64,000 nucleotides of DNA, taken from assembly GCF_900103625.1 (NCBI RefSeq), contig NZ_LT629700.1, forward strand, positions 1 through 64,000, read 5' to 3'. Numbering within the stretch: the stretch's first letter is position 1; each line of letters begins with the position of its first letter. Below, piece after piece: positions 10,210 to 18,470 of the stretch. The translations under genes were made by a program, and so were the position numbers. This stretch comes from Corynebacterium mycetoides. GTDB lineage: Bacteria > Actinomycetota > Actinomycetes > Mycobacteriales > Mycobacteriaceae. The notes below the pieces were generated by a model, which saw only the letters and a program-made list of their open reading frames with translations, was not told the DNA's origin and ran no database searches.

Positions 10210-10232
10210 GAGTTCTCGAGAGGAGGAACGCA

Positions 10233-11135
10233 ATGAACTGGAACTTCATCTTCCGCGAAGGTTTCCGCGGCCTGGGCCGCAACCTCACCATGACTATCGC
10301 GCTGATCATCACCACCGCGCTGTCGCTCGCACTCGTCGGCACCGGCATTCTCATTTCGCAGGTGACCAGCAACACCAAGGACCTGTACCTCGACCGAGTC
10401 GAGGTCATGGTGGAGCTCGATGAGAAGATCTCGGTGGAGGACAAGGACTGTTCGTCGCAAAGCTGCATGCAGGTCCGCGACAAGCTGCAGAGCGACGACC
10501 GCATTGAATCGGTGACCTTCCGCAACCGTGAGCAGTCCTACGACCGCTTCGTCGAACTGTTCAAAGAGTCGGACCCAGCTCTCGTCCAAGAGACCTCGCG
10601 TGACTCAATGCCCGCCGCGCTCCACGTGCGGTTGAAGGACCCGACGGACACATCGCCTATCGACGCCGTCCGCGACCTCCCGCAGGTCACCTTCGTCGCC
10701 GACCAGGCGAGCGACGTGCGCAGCACCGCTGATTCCATGGACTCTTTCCGCAACGCCACGTTCCTCATCGCGGCGGCTCAGGCGCTGGCGGCGATCTTCC
10801 TCATCTCCAATATGGTGCAGCTCGCGGCGTTCAACCGGCGTGAGGAGATCGGCATCATGCGCATGGTCGGCGCCACACGCTGGTTCACCCAGGCGCCCTT
10901 CATCCTCGAAGCGGTCATCTCCACGTTCGTCGGCGCCATCTTGGCTACTGTCGGGGTGTGGTTTGCCAAGGCCCACGTGGTCGATCCGATGCTGACCAGG
11001 GTGTACGAGAACTTGCTCGTGGCCAAGCTGCCGGACTCGGCGGTGTGGACCGTGATGCCGCTCGTTGGACTCGGAGCCGTTATCGTTTCCGGCGTCGTCG
11101 CCCAGATCGCGTTGCGGTCGTACGTACGGAAGTAG
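10233..11135 (+). CDS. ftsX: Cell division permease-like protein FtsX, first copy
   Basis: A 300-residue membrane partner of FtsE. One transmembrane segment near residues 20-42 is followed by an extracytoplasmic domain that contains a CSSQSC pair of cysteines. Three more membrane segments occur after residue 165, with the conserved cytoplasmic stretch AAFNRREEIGIMRMVGA. A ribosome site GAGAGGAGG precedes the ATG. It relays the signal from FtsE to periplasmic hydrolase partners. Paralogue at 42929-43831. Confidence 0.92.
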   Translation: MNWNFIFREGFRGLGRNLTMTIALIITTALSLALVGTGILISQVTSNTKDLYLDRVEVMVELDEKISVEDKDCSSQSCMQVRDKLQSDDRIESVTFRNREQSYDRFVELFKESDPALVQETSRDSMPAALHVRLKDPTDTSPIDAVRDLPQVTFVADQASDVRSTADSMDSFRNATFLIAAAQALAAIFLISNMVQLAAFNRREEIGIMRMVGATRWFTQAPFILEAVISTFVGAILATVGVWFAKAHVVDPMLTRVYENLLVAKLPDSAVWTVMPLVGLGAVIVSGVVAQIALRSYVRK

Positions 11136-11139
11136 CGCT

Positions 11140-11631
11140 ATGGGAAAGAAAAAGAAGAAGTCCGACGGCAGCAACGTCATCGCCGCGAACCGCAAGGCGC
11201 GGCACGATTACACGATCCTGGACACCTACGAGACGGGAATAGTCCTGCAGGGCACGGAGATCAAGTCGCTTCGCGACGGCAAGGCATCCCTCGTCGAGGC
11301 CTACGCCACCATCGACGATGGGGAAGTCTGGCTCCGTAACCTCCACATCCCCGAGTATTCGATGGGATCGTGGACGAACCACTCGCCGCGCCGCACCCGC
11401 AAGCTGCTCCTGCACCGCCGCGAGATCGATTCGCTCGAGGGCAAGCTTCGCGACGGCAACCGCACCCTCGTCCCCCTGAAGCTCTACCTCAAAGACGGCC
11501 TCGCCAAGGTCGAGCTCGGACTCGCCCAGGGCAAGCAGGATTACGACAAGCGCCGCGACATCAAGCAGCGCACCGAAGACCGCGAGATCGCGCGCGACCT
11601 CGGACGGAAGTTCAAGGGGATCAAGGCGTAG
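11140..11631 (+). CDS. smpB: SsrA-binding protein SmpB, first copy
   Basis: A 163-residue protein that binds tmRNA and brings it to stalled ribosomes. It begins MGKKKKKSDG, has the core sequence NRKARHDYTILDTYE and ends in the basic tail EIARDLGRKFKGIKA. The ATG lies four bases after the ftsX stop. Unlike the second copy at 43853, no tmRNA gene follows within this block, so any tmRNA used must come from elsewhere. Confidence 0.93.
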   Translation: MGKKKKKSDGSNVIAANRKARHDYTILDTYETGIVLQGTEIKSLRDGKASLVEAYATIDDGEVWLRNLHIPEYSMGSWTNHSPRRTRKLLLHRREIDSLEGKLRDGNRTLVPLKLYLKDGLAKVELGLAQGKQDYDKRRDIKQRTEDREIARDLGRKFKGIKA

Positions 11632-11661
11632 GTTGTTTCCGGCTTTCTTCGAGTGCGTAAC

Positions 11662-11874
11662 CTAACCGCGAGGGCGGTGTGATTTTCTCAGATTCATGAT
11701 GAGAACCGCCACCGTAAGCGCTACCACCCACAAGACGGGGGCAGCTTGGACATAATCGGTCCAGAAGGTGGGACCAGCCGAAACGATCTTTCCCGGGAAG
11801 GGTTCGGACTCAGACCCAAGCTGACGGTAGGGGACAAACACGGTGGTGAAACCCATTGGTAGAACCCCGAGCAC
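11662..11874 (-). CDS. Small single-span membrane protein, possibly a truncated gene
   Basis: A 70-residue reading frame (MLGVLPMGFTTVF start) has one clear membrane segment near its C-terminus (APVLWVVALTVAVLIM) followed by basic residues. I do not recognise a family. Its 5' end stops seven bases before the insertion-sequence remnant at 11882, so it may be the tail of a larger gene cut by that insertion. No convincing ribosome site was found. Confidence 0.35.
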   Translation of the reverse strand: MLGVLPMGFTTVFVPYRQLGSESEPFPGKIVSAGPTFWTDYVQAAPVLWVVALTVAVLIMNLRKSHRPRG

Positions 11875-11881
11875 CGTAGTC

Positions 11882-11941
11882 TGGACTGCTCCCCATTAGT
11901 TGGACTGAGAAATCAGTTACCGACTAGTGGGGAGCAGTTCA
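11882..11941. mobile_element. 60-bp insertion-sequence remnant made of two terminal inverted repeats
   Basis: The left end TGGACTGCTCCCCATTAGT begins an inverted repeat of 27 bases. The right end, read on the other strand, begins TGAACTGCTCCCCACTAGT and spans 29 bases. Only GAAA separates them. The tips resemble IS3-family (IS150-group) ends as I remember them (TG..CTG..CCCC...GTTGGAC). The outer tips face outward, so this looks like an element that lost everything internal, comparable to a MITE. No target-site duplication is apparent. The alternative is a plain stem-loop acting as a transcription barrier between convergent smpB and the GT87 gene. Confidence 0.5.
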
Positions 11942-11964
11942 GCGAGAGGGGGTCTTTGCGTTGA

Positions 11965-13311
11965 TTACTCCGCCGCGGCAGAACCTTCCTCGGCCAGTCC
12001 GATACCTTTGGGCCGAGAGGAGGTGCTACGGACTCCACGTCCACGCGGCATGAACCCGAAGATCGCGTAACCGACGATGAACAGGAGGCACAGCGTGGTC
12101 CAGATCGTGCCGAGCCACGGGGTGGTTTGGGAGAGCTCGTCGATTCCGCGAGACGACATCGCGCGCCACACCGGGTAGGAAACGAACGGGATATGGAAGC
12201 AGACGATGGCCGCGAGGGACGAGAGGCCAGCGAGGGCGCCTTCAAGCGAAGCGCCAAAGCGGTCGGCAGCCCACTCGTTGACGGCGAGGAAGAACACCAC
12301 GCTCAGGGGCACGAGCCAGACGAAGTGGTGGTACCAGGAAAAAGGGGACACCAGGCAGGAGCTGATGCCGGTGAGCGCGAACGCCATCGAGCGGTTGTTG
12401 CGCAGCATTGCCGTGCGCAGCGCGAGGCAGGTGAATACGAAGATAACGATCACCGAGAGGATCCACACCGTGCCGCCCTCCAGCCCGAAGGTGCGCTGCA
12501 TCACGGAGAGGACGGATTTGGACCCCGTGTTTTCGGAACTGCCGACGCGCGAGGAATCGAACATGGCGTGTTGCCAGAAGTGGCGGGCGTCGGGCACGAA
12601 GGCGAAACCGATGATCACGGTTGCGAAGAAGGTCAGCACCGAGATGACGGCGGCCCACCAGCGTTTTTGAAACAGCAGCACCAAACCCATGTAGGCCGGG
12701 GTTAGTTTCAGCCCTGCGGCGATTCCGATGCCCATCCCCGGCAGGCGCCGGCTACCGGGCAGGATGTCGAGCGCGACGAGGAGCATGAGGAAGATGTTGA
12801 TCTGCCCGAAGAAGAGCGTGCCGTGGACAGCTTCGTTGCCGATGCTGGCGCACGACAGCAGCACGCAGACCAGGAGGGTCAGTGGGGTGAGCTTGAAACC
12901 TCGCTCGCGAAACACCAAAGCGATGATCACCGCGAGGGCGGCAAGCATCCCGATCTGCCATAGGATGATGAGTGCGTTGTCCGTCAGATACGCGAACGAG
13001 GTAAACAGCACACCTGCAAACGGCGGGTAGGTAAACGGCAGGTCGAAGATGTAGGCCTTGTCGTACAGGTTCTCGCCCCGCAGCAGTGCCTGCCCGCCCA
13101 TGCGATAGATCTCCAGGTCGAGGGGCACTCGCCAGCGCAACGCGTGGTCCTCGGGCTGGTGAAAAGTGCGGAAGACCATCAACGCGATCAGCGCGCTCAA
13201 CCCGATGATCAAGGCGGGTGTACCGGCGAGCACTTTTTCCGGGGTGTCGGAGGCGCGGAAACGAGGTGGTGTCGCCGCGTGACGCGGTTGGGGCCTATTA
13301 ACGACAGTCAT
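11965..13311 (-). CDS. GT87-type polyprenol-phosphate-mannose mannosyltransferase (DUF2029)
   Basis: About 448 residues with some ten to twelve hydrophobic segments. An early extracytoplasmic segment carries DLEIYRMGGQALLRGENLY and FTYPPFAG, both typical of the GT87 (PimE/MptC-like) family. These enzymes sit in the inner membrane and add alpha-1,2-mannose to lipoarabinomannan or related lipoglycans using polyprenyl-phosphate mannose. The chosen start is ATG at 13311 (MTVVNRP); another ATG in frame lies at 13341. The C-terminal tail is basic and soluble. Convergent with smpB across the repeat at 11882. The region 13342-13552 upstream holds no gene and probably the divergent promoters with the SDR gene. 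Confidence 0.75.
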   Translation of the reverse strand: MTVVNRPQPRHAATPPRFRASDTPEKVLAGTPALIIGLSALIALMVFRTFHQPEDHALRWRVPLDLEIYRMGGQALLRGENLYDKAYIFDLPFTYPPFAGVLFTSFAYLTDNALIILWQIGMLAALAVIIALVFRERGFKLTPLTLLVCVLLSCASIGNEAVHGTLFFGQINIFLMLLVALDILPGSRRLPGMGIGIAAGLKLTPAYMGLVLLFQKRWWAAVISVLTFFATVIIGFAFVPDARHFWQHAMFDSSRVGSSENTGSKSVLSVMQRTFGLEGGTVWILSVIVIFVFTCLALRTAMLRNNRSMAFALTGISSCLVSPFSWYHHFVWLVPLSVVFFLAVNEWAADRFGASLEGALAGLSSLAAIVCFHIPFVSYPVWRAMSSRGIDELSQTTPWLGTIWTTLCLLFIVGYAIFGFMPRGRGVRSTSSRPKGIGLAEEGSAAAE

Positions 13312-13552
13312 TTGATGAACCTTTTGGGTGAGCTCCAACATCGGGCTCGTGGTGGGTGGGGGTTTCAACTGATCAGCTTGATTCGCTGTTTGCCACCTCA
13401 TCGTTTCACAAAACCGTGCCCAGACCTGGCTTTGACGACCATCCGGCGAGCCGGATCTTCTCGAGCCGCGCGAAGCGTAGCGCGGCGCCACTCTTCGTTT
13501 ACGTCGGTACACTAGATGTTGCATCGTAGGAAATACATTGAAGGGAAATAGT

Positions 13553-14311
13553 ATGTCTACTTTTCAGGGCAAGGTCGCACTCGTTACCGGCGCAGGCTCG
13601 GGCATCGGCGCGGCGGTAGCCAAGAAGCTCGCCGCCGAAGGTGCGAGGGTAGTGGTGGCGGATCTGAAGGTCGATGCCGCCGATACGGTTGTTGAGGAGA
13701 TCGTCAAAGCTGGCGGAGAGGCAGCGTCGTTCGAGATTGACACTGCCGATTCTGAGAAGAACAAGGAAGCCGTGGCGTTTGCTGTCAAGAAGTTCGGCTC
13801 CCTTGAGCTCGCTGTCAACAATGCTGGTATCGGTGGCACGTCCAACAAGGTCGGGGAGATGGATCTGGAGGACTGGGATAACGTCATTGCCATCAACCTT
13901 TCGGGCGTCGCCTACGGCAACCGCTACCAGATTGAGCAGTTCCTTACGCAGGGGAACACCTCCGAGTGCGCGATCGTAAACATGGCCTCGATCCACGGCA
14001 CGGTCGCAGCTCCTGGCAATGCCGCTTACACCGCCGCGAAGCATGGCGTTGTTGGCCTGACCAAGAACGCCGCTGCTGAATATGGCGCGGAAGGCATCCG
14101 CATCAATGCTGTGGGCCCGGCATACATCGATACTCCGTTGCTCAAGAACCTGCCTGACGAAGCCCGCGAGGGCCTTATTGCCAAGCACCCGACCGGGCGT
14201 TTGGGCACGGCAGATGAGGTCGCCGCATTGGTTTCGTTCCTGCTCAGCGATCAGGCTTCCTTCATTACCGGTAGCTACCACCTTGTCGACGGTGGTTACA
14301 CCGCTGTCTAG
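13553..14311 (+). CDS. Short-chain dehydrogenase/reductase
   Basis: A 252-residue SDR with cofactor motif TGAGSGIG, a D at the end of strand 2 (VVADLK; favours NAD), the NNAG motif and the catalytic YTAAK with an upstream serine (NMASIHG). The C-terminus ITGSYHLVDGGYTAV is typical of the classical family. Substrate cannot be inferred. The ATG follows AAGGGAAATAGT. Its base composition appears A+T-richer than the neighbouring genes. It stands alone and ends at a bidirectional terminator. Confidence 0.85.
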   Translation: MSTFQGKVALVTGAGSGIGAAVAKKLAAEGARVVVADLKVDAADTVVEEIVKAGGEAASFEIDTADSEKNKEAVAFAVKKFGSLELAVNNAGIGGTSNKVGEMDLEDWDNVIAINLSGVAYGNRYQIEQFLTQGNTSECAIVNMASIHGTVAAPGNAAYTAAKHGVVGLTKNAAAEYGAEGIRINAVGPAYIDTPLLKNLPDEAREGLIAKHPTGRLGTADEVAALVSFLLSDQASFITGSYHLVDGGYTAV

Positions 14312-14334
14312 CGTTTAGCTGAGGAACGCACACG

Positions 14335-14359
14335 AAAAGGCCCCATCAAGGGGCCTTTT
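14335..14359. terminator. Bidirectional terminator between the SDR gene and the His-rich gene
   Basis: AAAAGGCCCC-ATCA-AGGGGCCTTTT forms a perfect stem flanked by A and T runs, serving the convergent genes on both sides. Confidence 0.85.
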
Positions 14360-14382
14360 GCAACTACGTGACGGGTACTGGA

Positions 14383-14679
14383 CTAGTGCTCGTCGTAGTG
14401 GTCGCCGTGAGCGGCGTGGCGGTGGCCGTCGTGGATGTAGTCCACGTGGTCGCCGTGGGGGACCGCGACGTGGCCGCAGCCCTCGCCGTGGGTGTGGCCG
14501 GCGTGCTCGCCGTGCTCGGTGTGCTCGGCCAGGATGCACTCGTCCCAGTGGCCGTCGTGGCTGCGGTGCAGGTGGCCGTCGTGCACGTAGTCGACGTGGT
14601 CGCCGTGGGGGACCGCGACGTGGCCACAGCCCTCGCCGTGGACGTGGTCGTGGGTCTCATGGATGGTGTGGGTGCTCAT
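14383..14679 (-). CDS. Histidine-rich metal-binding protein with tandem repeats
   Basis: A 98-residue protein begins MSTHTIHETHDHVHGEGC. It contains two copies of a unit of about 26 residues built on HGEGCGHVAVPHGDHVDY followed by HDGH, and is therefore extremely rich in His and Asp with one Cys per unit. There is no signal peptide or membrane segment. Such proteins are expected to bind zinc, nickel or cobalt. It lies just downstream of, and on the same strand as, the CDF exporter gene at 14767-15669, which fits a role as metal store or chaperone. The second CDF copy lacks such a partner. ATG at 14679 is preceded by GAAAGGATTGTTCC. Confidence 0.8.
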   Translation of the reverse strand: MSTHTIHETHDHVHGEGCGHVAVPHGDHVDYVHDGHLHRSHDGHWDECILAEHTEHGEHAGHTHGEGCGHVAVPHGDHVDYIHDGHRHAAHGDHYDEH

Positions 14680-14699
14680 GGAACAATCCTTTCTCGCTG

Positions 14700-14743
14700 T
14701 TTTCAACTAGTTTCCATTAAACCCAGTTTCCAATTAGTTTTCA
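14700..14743. promoter_or_regulatory. Tandem 17-bp repeats upstream of the His-rich gene, candidate metal operator
   Basis: TTTTCAACTAGTTTCCA (14700-14716) and TTTCCAATTAGTTTTCA (14727-14743) differ at three of seventeen positions and are spaced 27 bases start to start. They fill the A+T-rich gap between the CDF gene and the His-rich gene. The layout suggests a repressor operator, perhaps for a Zur- or ArsR-type regulator; the sequence does not clearly match a Zur consensus I know. Confidence 0.45.
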
Positions 14744-14766
14744 ACAATGGGGCTAGATCGGGGGTG

Positions 14767-15669
14767 CTAAATCCAGTTGAACTCCACGTGGGTTGTGGTT
14801 CCCAGCGGCTCGACGTGCACGATCGTCCGCGCGCCTCCAACGGCCTCGTCCACGCCGTCTTCGACCATGTCGGCGTATTCGTGCGCGCGGTCCACATTCC
14901 ACTGCCCGGGCACTTGCATGACGACGTTGACCAGGCGCTCACGCCCGAATGCAGCCGTGCGCACGTCGGTGAACTTGATTGCGTGCTGCTCTTCCACGCC
15001 GTCGAGGTAGTTCTTGATGGCGAGGCGCTCGTCCTCCGGCAGGGCCTCTGAGAGGAGGCTGACAAGAGAATTCTTGAGCAGGGTGTAGCCGGTAACGAGG
15101 ATGTTGATTCCGACGGCCAGCGCGATGAGGGGATCGAGAATCTCCCACCCGGTCAGCCACACCAGCGCGATGCCCACGAGCACCCCGGCTGTGGTCCATA
15201 CGTCGGTGAGGAGGTGGCGTCCGTCAGCGGCGAGAGTCGCGGAGCGGTGTTTCTTGCCCGCCCGCACCAGCGCTACGCCGACGGCGAGGTTCAACGCTGC
15301 GGCGAGCGTCGATAAGAGCAAGCCCACTCCGGCCTGCTCGATCGGCTGGGGATCGATGAGCCGCTGGACGGCGGTGTAGATGATGGCCACGGATGCGACC
15401 AAAATCATCGACCCCTCCACTTGCGCGGAGAAGTACTCGGCCTTGGCGTGACCGAAGTTGTGGTTGACGTCGGCCGGTTTCGCGGAGATTTTCAGCGCCC
15501 AGAGCCCGACGACGGCCGCGACGACGTTGATGAAGGACTCGATGGCGTCCGAGAGAAAACCCACCGACCCGGTGACCCACGCGGCGACGAGCTTGAGCAC
15601 GATGGTGGCAACTGATGCGGCGATGGACAGCCACATGAATCGTTCCAGCAGCTTCTGTCCGTCGAGCAC
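14767..15669 (-). CDS. Cation diffusion facilitator metal exporter, first copy
   Basis: A 300-residue CDF protein with an N-terminal block of six membrane helices. The intramembrane metal-site candidates are in FLSDAIES (helix 2) and DGRHLLTDVW (helix 5, HxxxD). A cytoplasmic C-terminal domain of about 90 residues begins after ALPEDERLAIK. Family members exchange Zn2+, Cd2+, Co2+ or Fe2+ for protons. The start is GTG at 15669 after GAGGTGA. Diverged paralogue at 24786-25688. The 14680-14766 gap with tandem repeats separates it from the His-rich gene. Confidence 0.88.
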   Translation of the reverse strand: MLDGQKLLERFMWLSIAASVATIVLKLVAAWVTGSVGFLSDAIESFINVVAAVVGLWALKISAKPADVNHNFGHAKAEYFSAQVEGSMILVASVAIIYTAVQRLIDPQPIEQAGVGLLLSTLAAALNLAVGVALVRAGKKHRSATLAADGRHLLTDVWTTAGVLVGIALVWLTGWEILDPLIALAVGINILVTGYTLLKNSLVSLLSEALPEDERLAIKNYLDGVEEQHAIKFTDVRTAAFGRERLVNVVMQVPGQWNVDRAHEYADMVEDGVDEAVGGARTIVHVEPLGTTTHVEFNWI

Positions 15670-15732
15670 GGCGGGTCACCTCATTCCCGGATGGGCTTAG
15701 CGACGTTCGCATCCGGCCTATACTCGGTGGGC

Positions 15733-15897
15733 ATGGATACCCGAGGCTGGATAATCGCAATTGTGGGCGCCGTCGCCGGCGCCCTGTTTTTTGGATGGTT
15801 GCTGCGGATGTTGGGGGTGAGCGGCTTCGCCTACACCGTGCTAGTGCTGGTCGGCTCGGCCGTCACCTCCGCCATCGCAGGCAGGTTACTGCGTTAA
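15733..15897 (+). CDS. Small two-span membrane protein (GlsB/YeaQ-like), first copy
   Basis: A 54-residue protein with two hydrophobic segments (WIIAIVGAVAGALFFGWLL and YTVLVLVGSAVTSAIAG) around a short LGVSG turn. It resembles GlsB/YeaQ-type stress-associated small membrane proteins, but the match is loose. A homologue of 56 residues follows the second CDF gene (25737-25907) in the same divergent arrangement, and this conservation is the main evidence that it is a real gene. Confidence 0.6.
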   Translation: MDTRGWIIAIVGAVAGALFFGWLLRMLGVSGFAYTVLVLVGSAVTSAIAGRLLR

Positions 15898-16575
15898 TTA
15901 GATGAGCTCGAGCACGGCCTTACCGACGCCCGCGGCGCTCATCGGGTTCTGCCCGGTGACAAGGAGACCGTCGACAACGACGTGCTCGGTCATCGGGACA
16001 GCGCCCTTGCTGTACTCGCCGGCCTGCGCGCCCAGCTCGTCCTCGAGGCTGAACGGGACGTTGTCCGCGCGGCGGGCCACCTTCTCCTCGGCCCAGGTGA
16101 AGCCGGTGACCTTCTTGCCGTCGAGCAGCTTGGAGCCGTCGGCGAGCGTCACGTTAAGCAGACCGGCCGGGCCGTGGCACACGGCGGAAACGATCTTTCC
16201 GGCATCGGCGAAGCTTGCCACGGCCTCGCGCACGGTCTCCGAGGTGAAGTCGTACATCGTGCCGTGCCCGCCGGTGAGGTAGATCCCGTCGTAGCTGTCC
16301 TTGTCCACGTCGGCCAGCGCCGGGGTGTTGTCGAGGCGCTTCATAAACTCGCCGTCCTCGTAGCGCTTGTCGGTGTCGCCCATCCCGATCACGGGCGGCA
16401 TCAGGCTAACGGGATCGAGGGGGACAACGCCGCCCTGCACGCTCGCCAGGTCCACGGTGTGGCCCGCTTCGGTCAGAACGTCGTAGAAGTGGGTGTACTC
16501 GCCCAGCCAGAGGCCGGTGCGGTATCCAGAGGTTTGGTAACGGTATGTGCTTGTTGCTACTGCAAGGAATTTCAT
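15898..16575 (-). CDS. DJ-1/PfpI family protein (Hsp31-like)
   Basis: A 225-residue protein of the class I glutamine amidotransferase-like fold. The nucleophile elbow is SAVCHGPAGLL, with Cys followed by His, and the conserved GGHGTMYDF sits upstream. Hsp31-like members act as glyoxalase III or protein deglycases and holdases. The start is ATG at 16575 (MKFLAVATSTYRYQ), leaving a 64-base divergent gap to the BCCT gene. In the second block this position is occupied by thiF instead. Confidence 0.8.
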   Translation of the reverse strand: MKFLAVATSTYRYQTSGYRTGLWLGEYTHFYDVLTEAGHTVDLASVQGGVVPLDPVSLMPPVIGMGDTDKRYEDGEFMKRLDNTPALADVDKDSYDGIYLTGGHGTMYDFTSETVREAVASFADAGKIVSAVCHGPAGLLNVTLADGSKLLDGKKVTGFTWAEEKVARRADNVPFSLEDELGAQAGEYSKGAVPMTEHVVVDGLLVTGQNPMSAAGVGKAVLELI

Positions 16576-16639
16576 TGCTCCGACCATAGCACCGTCGCGA
16601 GGCGCGCGGAAGACCCTCGATCGGCTACACTTCGCACCC

Positions 16640-18445
16640 ATGTCGACAACCACTTCCGCCCCGAAACGCGGGCTTAAATCCGACCCGTTGATCTTTTATA
16701 CGTCGGTCGGATTCATTGCCCTCTTCGTCGCGTTGACCGTCGTGTTCGGCGACCGCGCCCGCAGCGCCTACTCGGCCATCTCGGGTGCGCTGATGGACAA
16801 CTTCTCGTGGTTCTACATCGGCGGGGTCTCCGCCGTCCTAGTCTTCCTCATCGTCATTTTCGTGTCCAAGTACGGCAACCTGCGGCTTGGTGACGATGAC
16901 GACGAGCCCGAATACACCCTGCCCGTCTGGTTCGCGATGCTCTTCGCCGCCGGGATGGGCGCGACGCTGTTGTTCTGGGGCGCGGCCGAGCCGCTGCACC
17001 ACGCCTACAATCCCCCGCGCGGTGACTTCGAACCGATGAGCCGCGAGGCCATCAATCAAGCTTTCGAGTTCACCTACTACCACTTCGGTATCCACATGTG
17101 GGTGATCTTCACCCTTCCGGGCCTGGCCATGGGCTACTTCAGCTACAAGCGCAAGATGCCGGCGCGTCTGTCGTCGCTGTTCGCCCCGCTGCTGGGCTCG
17201 CGCGTGTACGACTGGCCGGGCAAGCTTATCGACGCCTTCGGCATCATCGGCACCGTCTTCGGCATCGGCGTCTCGGTCGGCCTGGGTGTGCTGCAGATTT
17301 CCGCTGGCATGAACATCATGTGGGGCGTGCCGCTTGTCACCCCGGTCCAGCTGGGCATCATCCTGGCGATTACTGTCGCCGCGTGCCTGTCGGTGGCCTC
17401 CGGCTTGGACAAGGGCATCAAGTTCCTCTCCAACCTCAACATCGCCGCGACCGTCGTCCTCATGGTGTTCGTGCTGCTGGCCGGACCGACGCTGAAGTTG
17501 ATTGGGCAGGTCACCGAGTCCTTCGGCATCTACGCCAACTCGCTGCCTGAGCTGATGTTCTGGGTGGACTCCTATAACGACAACCCCGGCTGGCACGCGA
17601 CGTGGACCGCCTTCTACTGGGCGTGGAGCATCTGCTGGGCGCCGTTCGTGGGCATGTTCTTCGCCCGCATCTCCAAGGGTCGCACGGTGCGCGCGTTCAT
17701 CGGCGGCACCCTGCTGCTGCCGACCACCTTCGACATCCTGTGGTTCTCCATTTTCGGCCGCGCGGCCACCGAGATCGAAGCCGCCGATCCGGGCGTGCTC
17801 ACCGGGCCCGTCGTAGAGCAGGGCGATACCCCGCAGGCGCTGTTCACCTTGCTGTCGCAGTACCCGATGTACGGGCTGGTGGGCACCGTCGCCCTGTTCG
17901 TGATCATCCTGTACTTCGTCACCTCCATGGACTCCGCCGCGATGGTGATGGACATGTTCGCCTCCGGTGAGGAGAACAAGACGCCGACGTATTACAAGGT
18001 CGGCTGGGTCGTGGCCATCGGCGTGGTCACCGCCGCGTTGCTGTTCATCAATGACACGGGGATCCAGGCGCTGCAGGAGGTTGTGATCATCATCGCCCTG
18101 CCGTTCTTCATCATGTACTTCTTCATGATGTACTCGCTGCTCAAGGCAATGAACGACGACTCGGCCGCACGCCGCCGCATTCGCACCCGGCAGTGGGAGA
18201 AGACGGACAGTGCCGAGAAGCTGGAAGAGGCGGAGAACCGCCCGGCTCCGGGTTATGACGCCGAGGGCAACGAGATTGCCCGTCCCGAGCTGGAGTACGA
18301 CCTGGAGGAGGGCGGCTGGAAGCTGTCGGAGTCGCTCATCATCGAGGGCGACCTCGCCATCGGCGGCGAGGTGGACCAGGACTGGGGCGGCGACTCAGAG
18401 CCGACCTTCACCATCGTCGACGAGGAAGGCCCGCGGCGCCACTAG
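16640..18445 (+). CDS. BCCT-family betaine/choline-type transporter, first copy
   Basis: A 601-residue secondary transporter for quaternary ammonium compounds such as glycine betaine. About twelve membrane helices are visible. The BCCT signature region is represented by WAWSICWAPFVGMFFARISKG, and the aromatic substrate-box region by GMGATLLFWGAAEP. A long acidic cytoplasmic C-terminal tail (from about residue 510) may carry osmosensing. The ATG at 16640 aligns with that of the second copy. It shares long identical stretches with 27092-28897 that alternate with diverged stretches, a sign of gene conversion (see findings). Confidence 0.9.
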   Translation: MSTTTSAPKRGLKSDPLIFYTSVGFIALFVALTVVFGDRARSAYSAISGALMDNFSWFYIGGVSAVLVFLIVIFVSKYGNLRLGDDDDEPEYTLPVWFAMLFAAGMGATLLFWGAAEPLHHAYNPPRGDFEPMSREAINQAFEFTYYHFGIHMWVIFTLPGLAMGYFSYKRKMPARLSSLFAPLLGSRVYDWPGKLIDAFGIIGTVFGIGVSVGLGVLQISAGMNIMWGVPLVTPVQLGIILAITVAACLSVASGLDKGIKFLSNLNIAATVVLMVFVLLAGPTLKLIGQVTESFGIYANSLPELMFWVDSYNDNPGWHATWTAFYWAWSICWAPFVGMFFARISKGRTVRAFIGGTLLLPTTFDILWFSIFGRAATEIEAADPGVLTGPVVEQGDTPQALFTLLSQYPMYGLVGTVALFVIILYFVTSMDSAAMVMDMFASGEENKTPTYYKVGWVVAIGVVTAALLFINDTGIQALQEVVIIIALPFFIMYFFMMYSLLKAMNDDSAARRRIRTRQWEKTDSAEKLEEAENRPAPGYDAEGNEIARPELEYDLEEGGWKLSESLIIEGDLAIGGEVDQDWGGDSEPTFTIVDEEGPRRH

Positions 18446-18470
18446 GGGAAACATGCGTGGGAAGTGATGG

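Noticed and set aside
14368-15051. 227-codon plus-strand frame rich in Val
   Set aside because: It is the antisense of the His-rich repeats and the CDF gene; the Val richness simply mirrors His/Asp codons.
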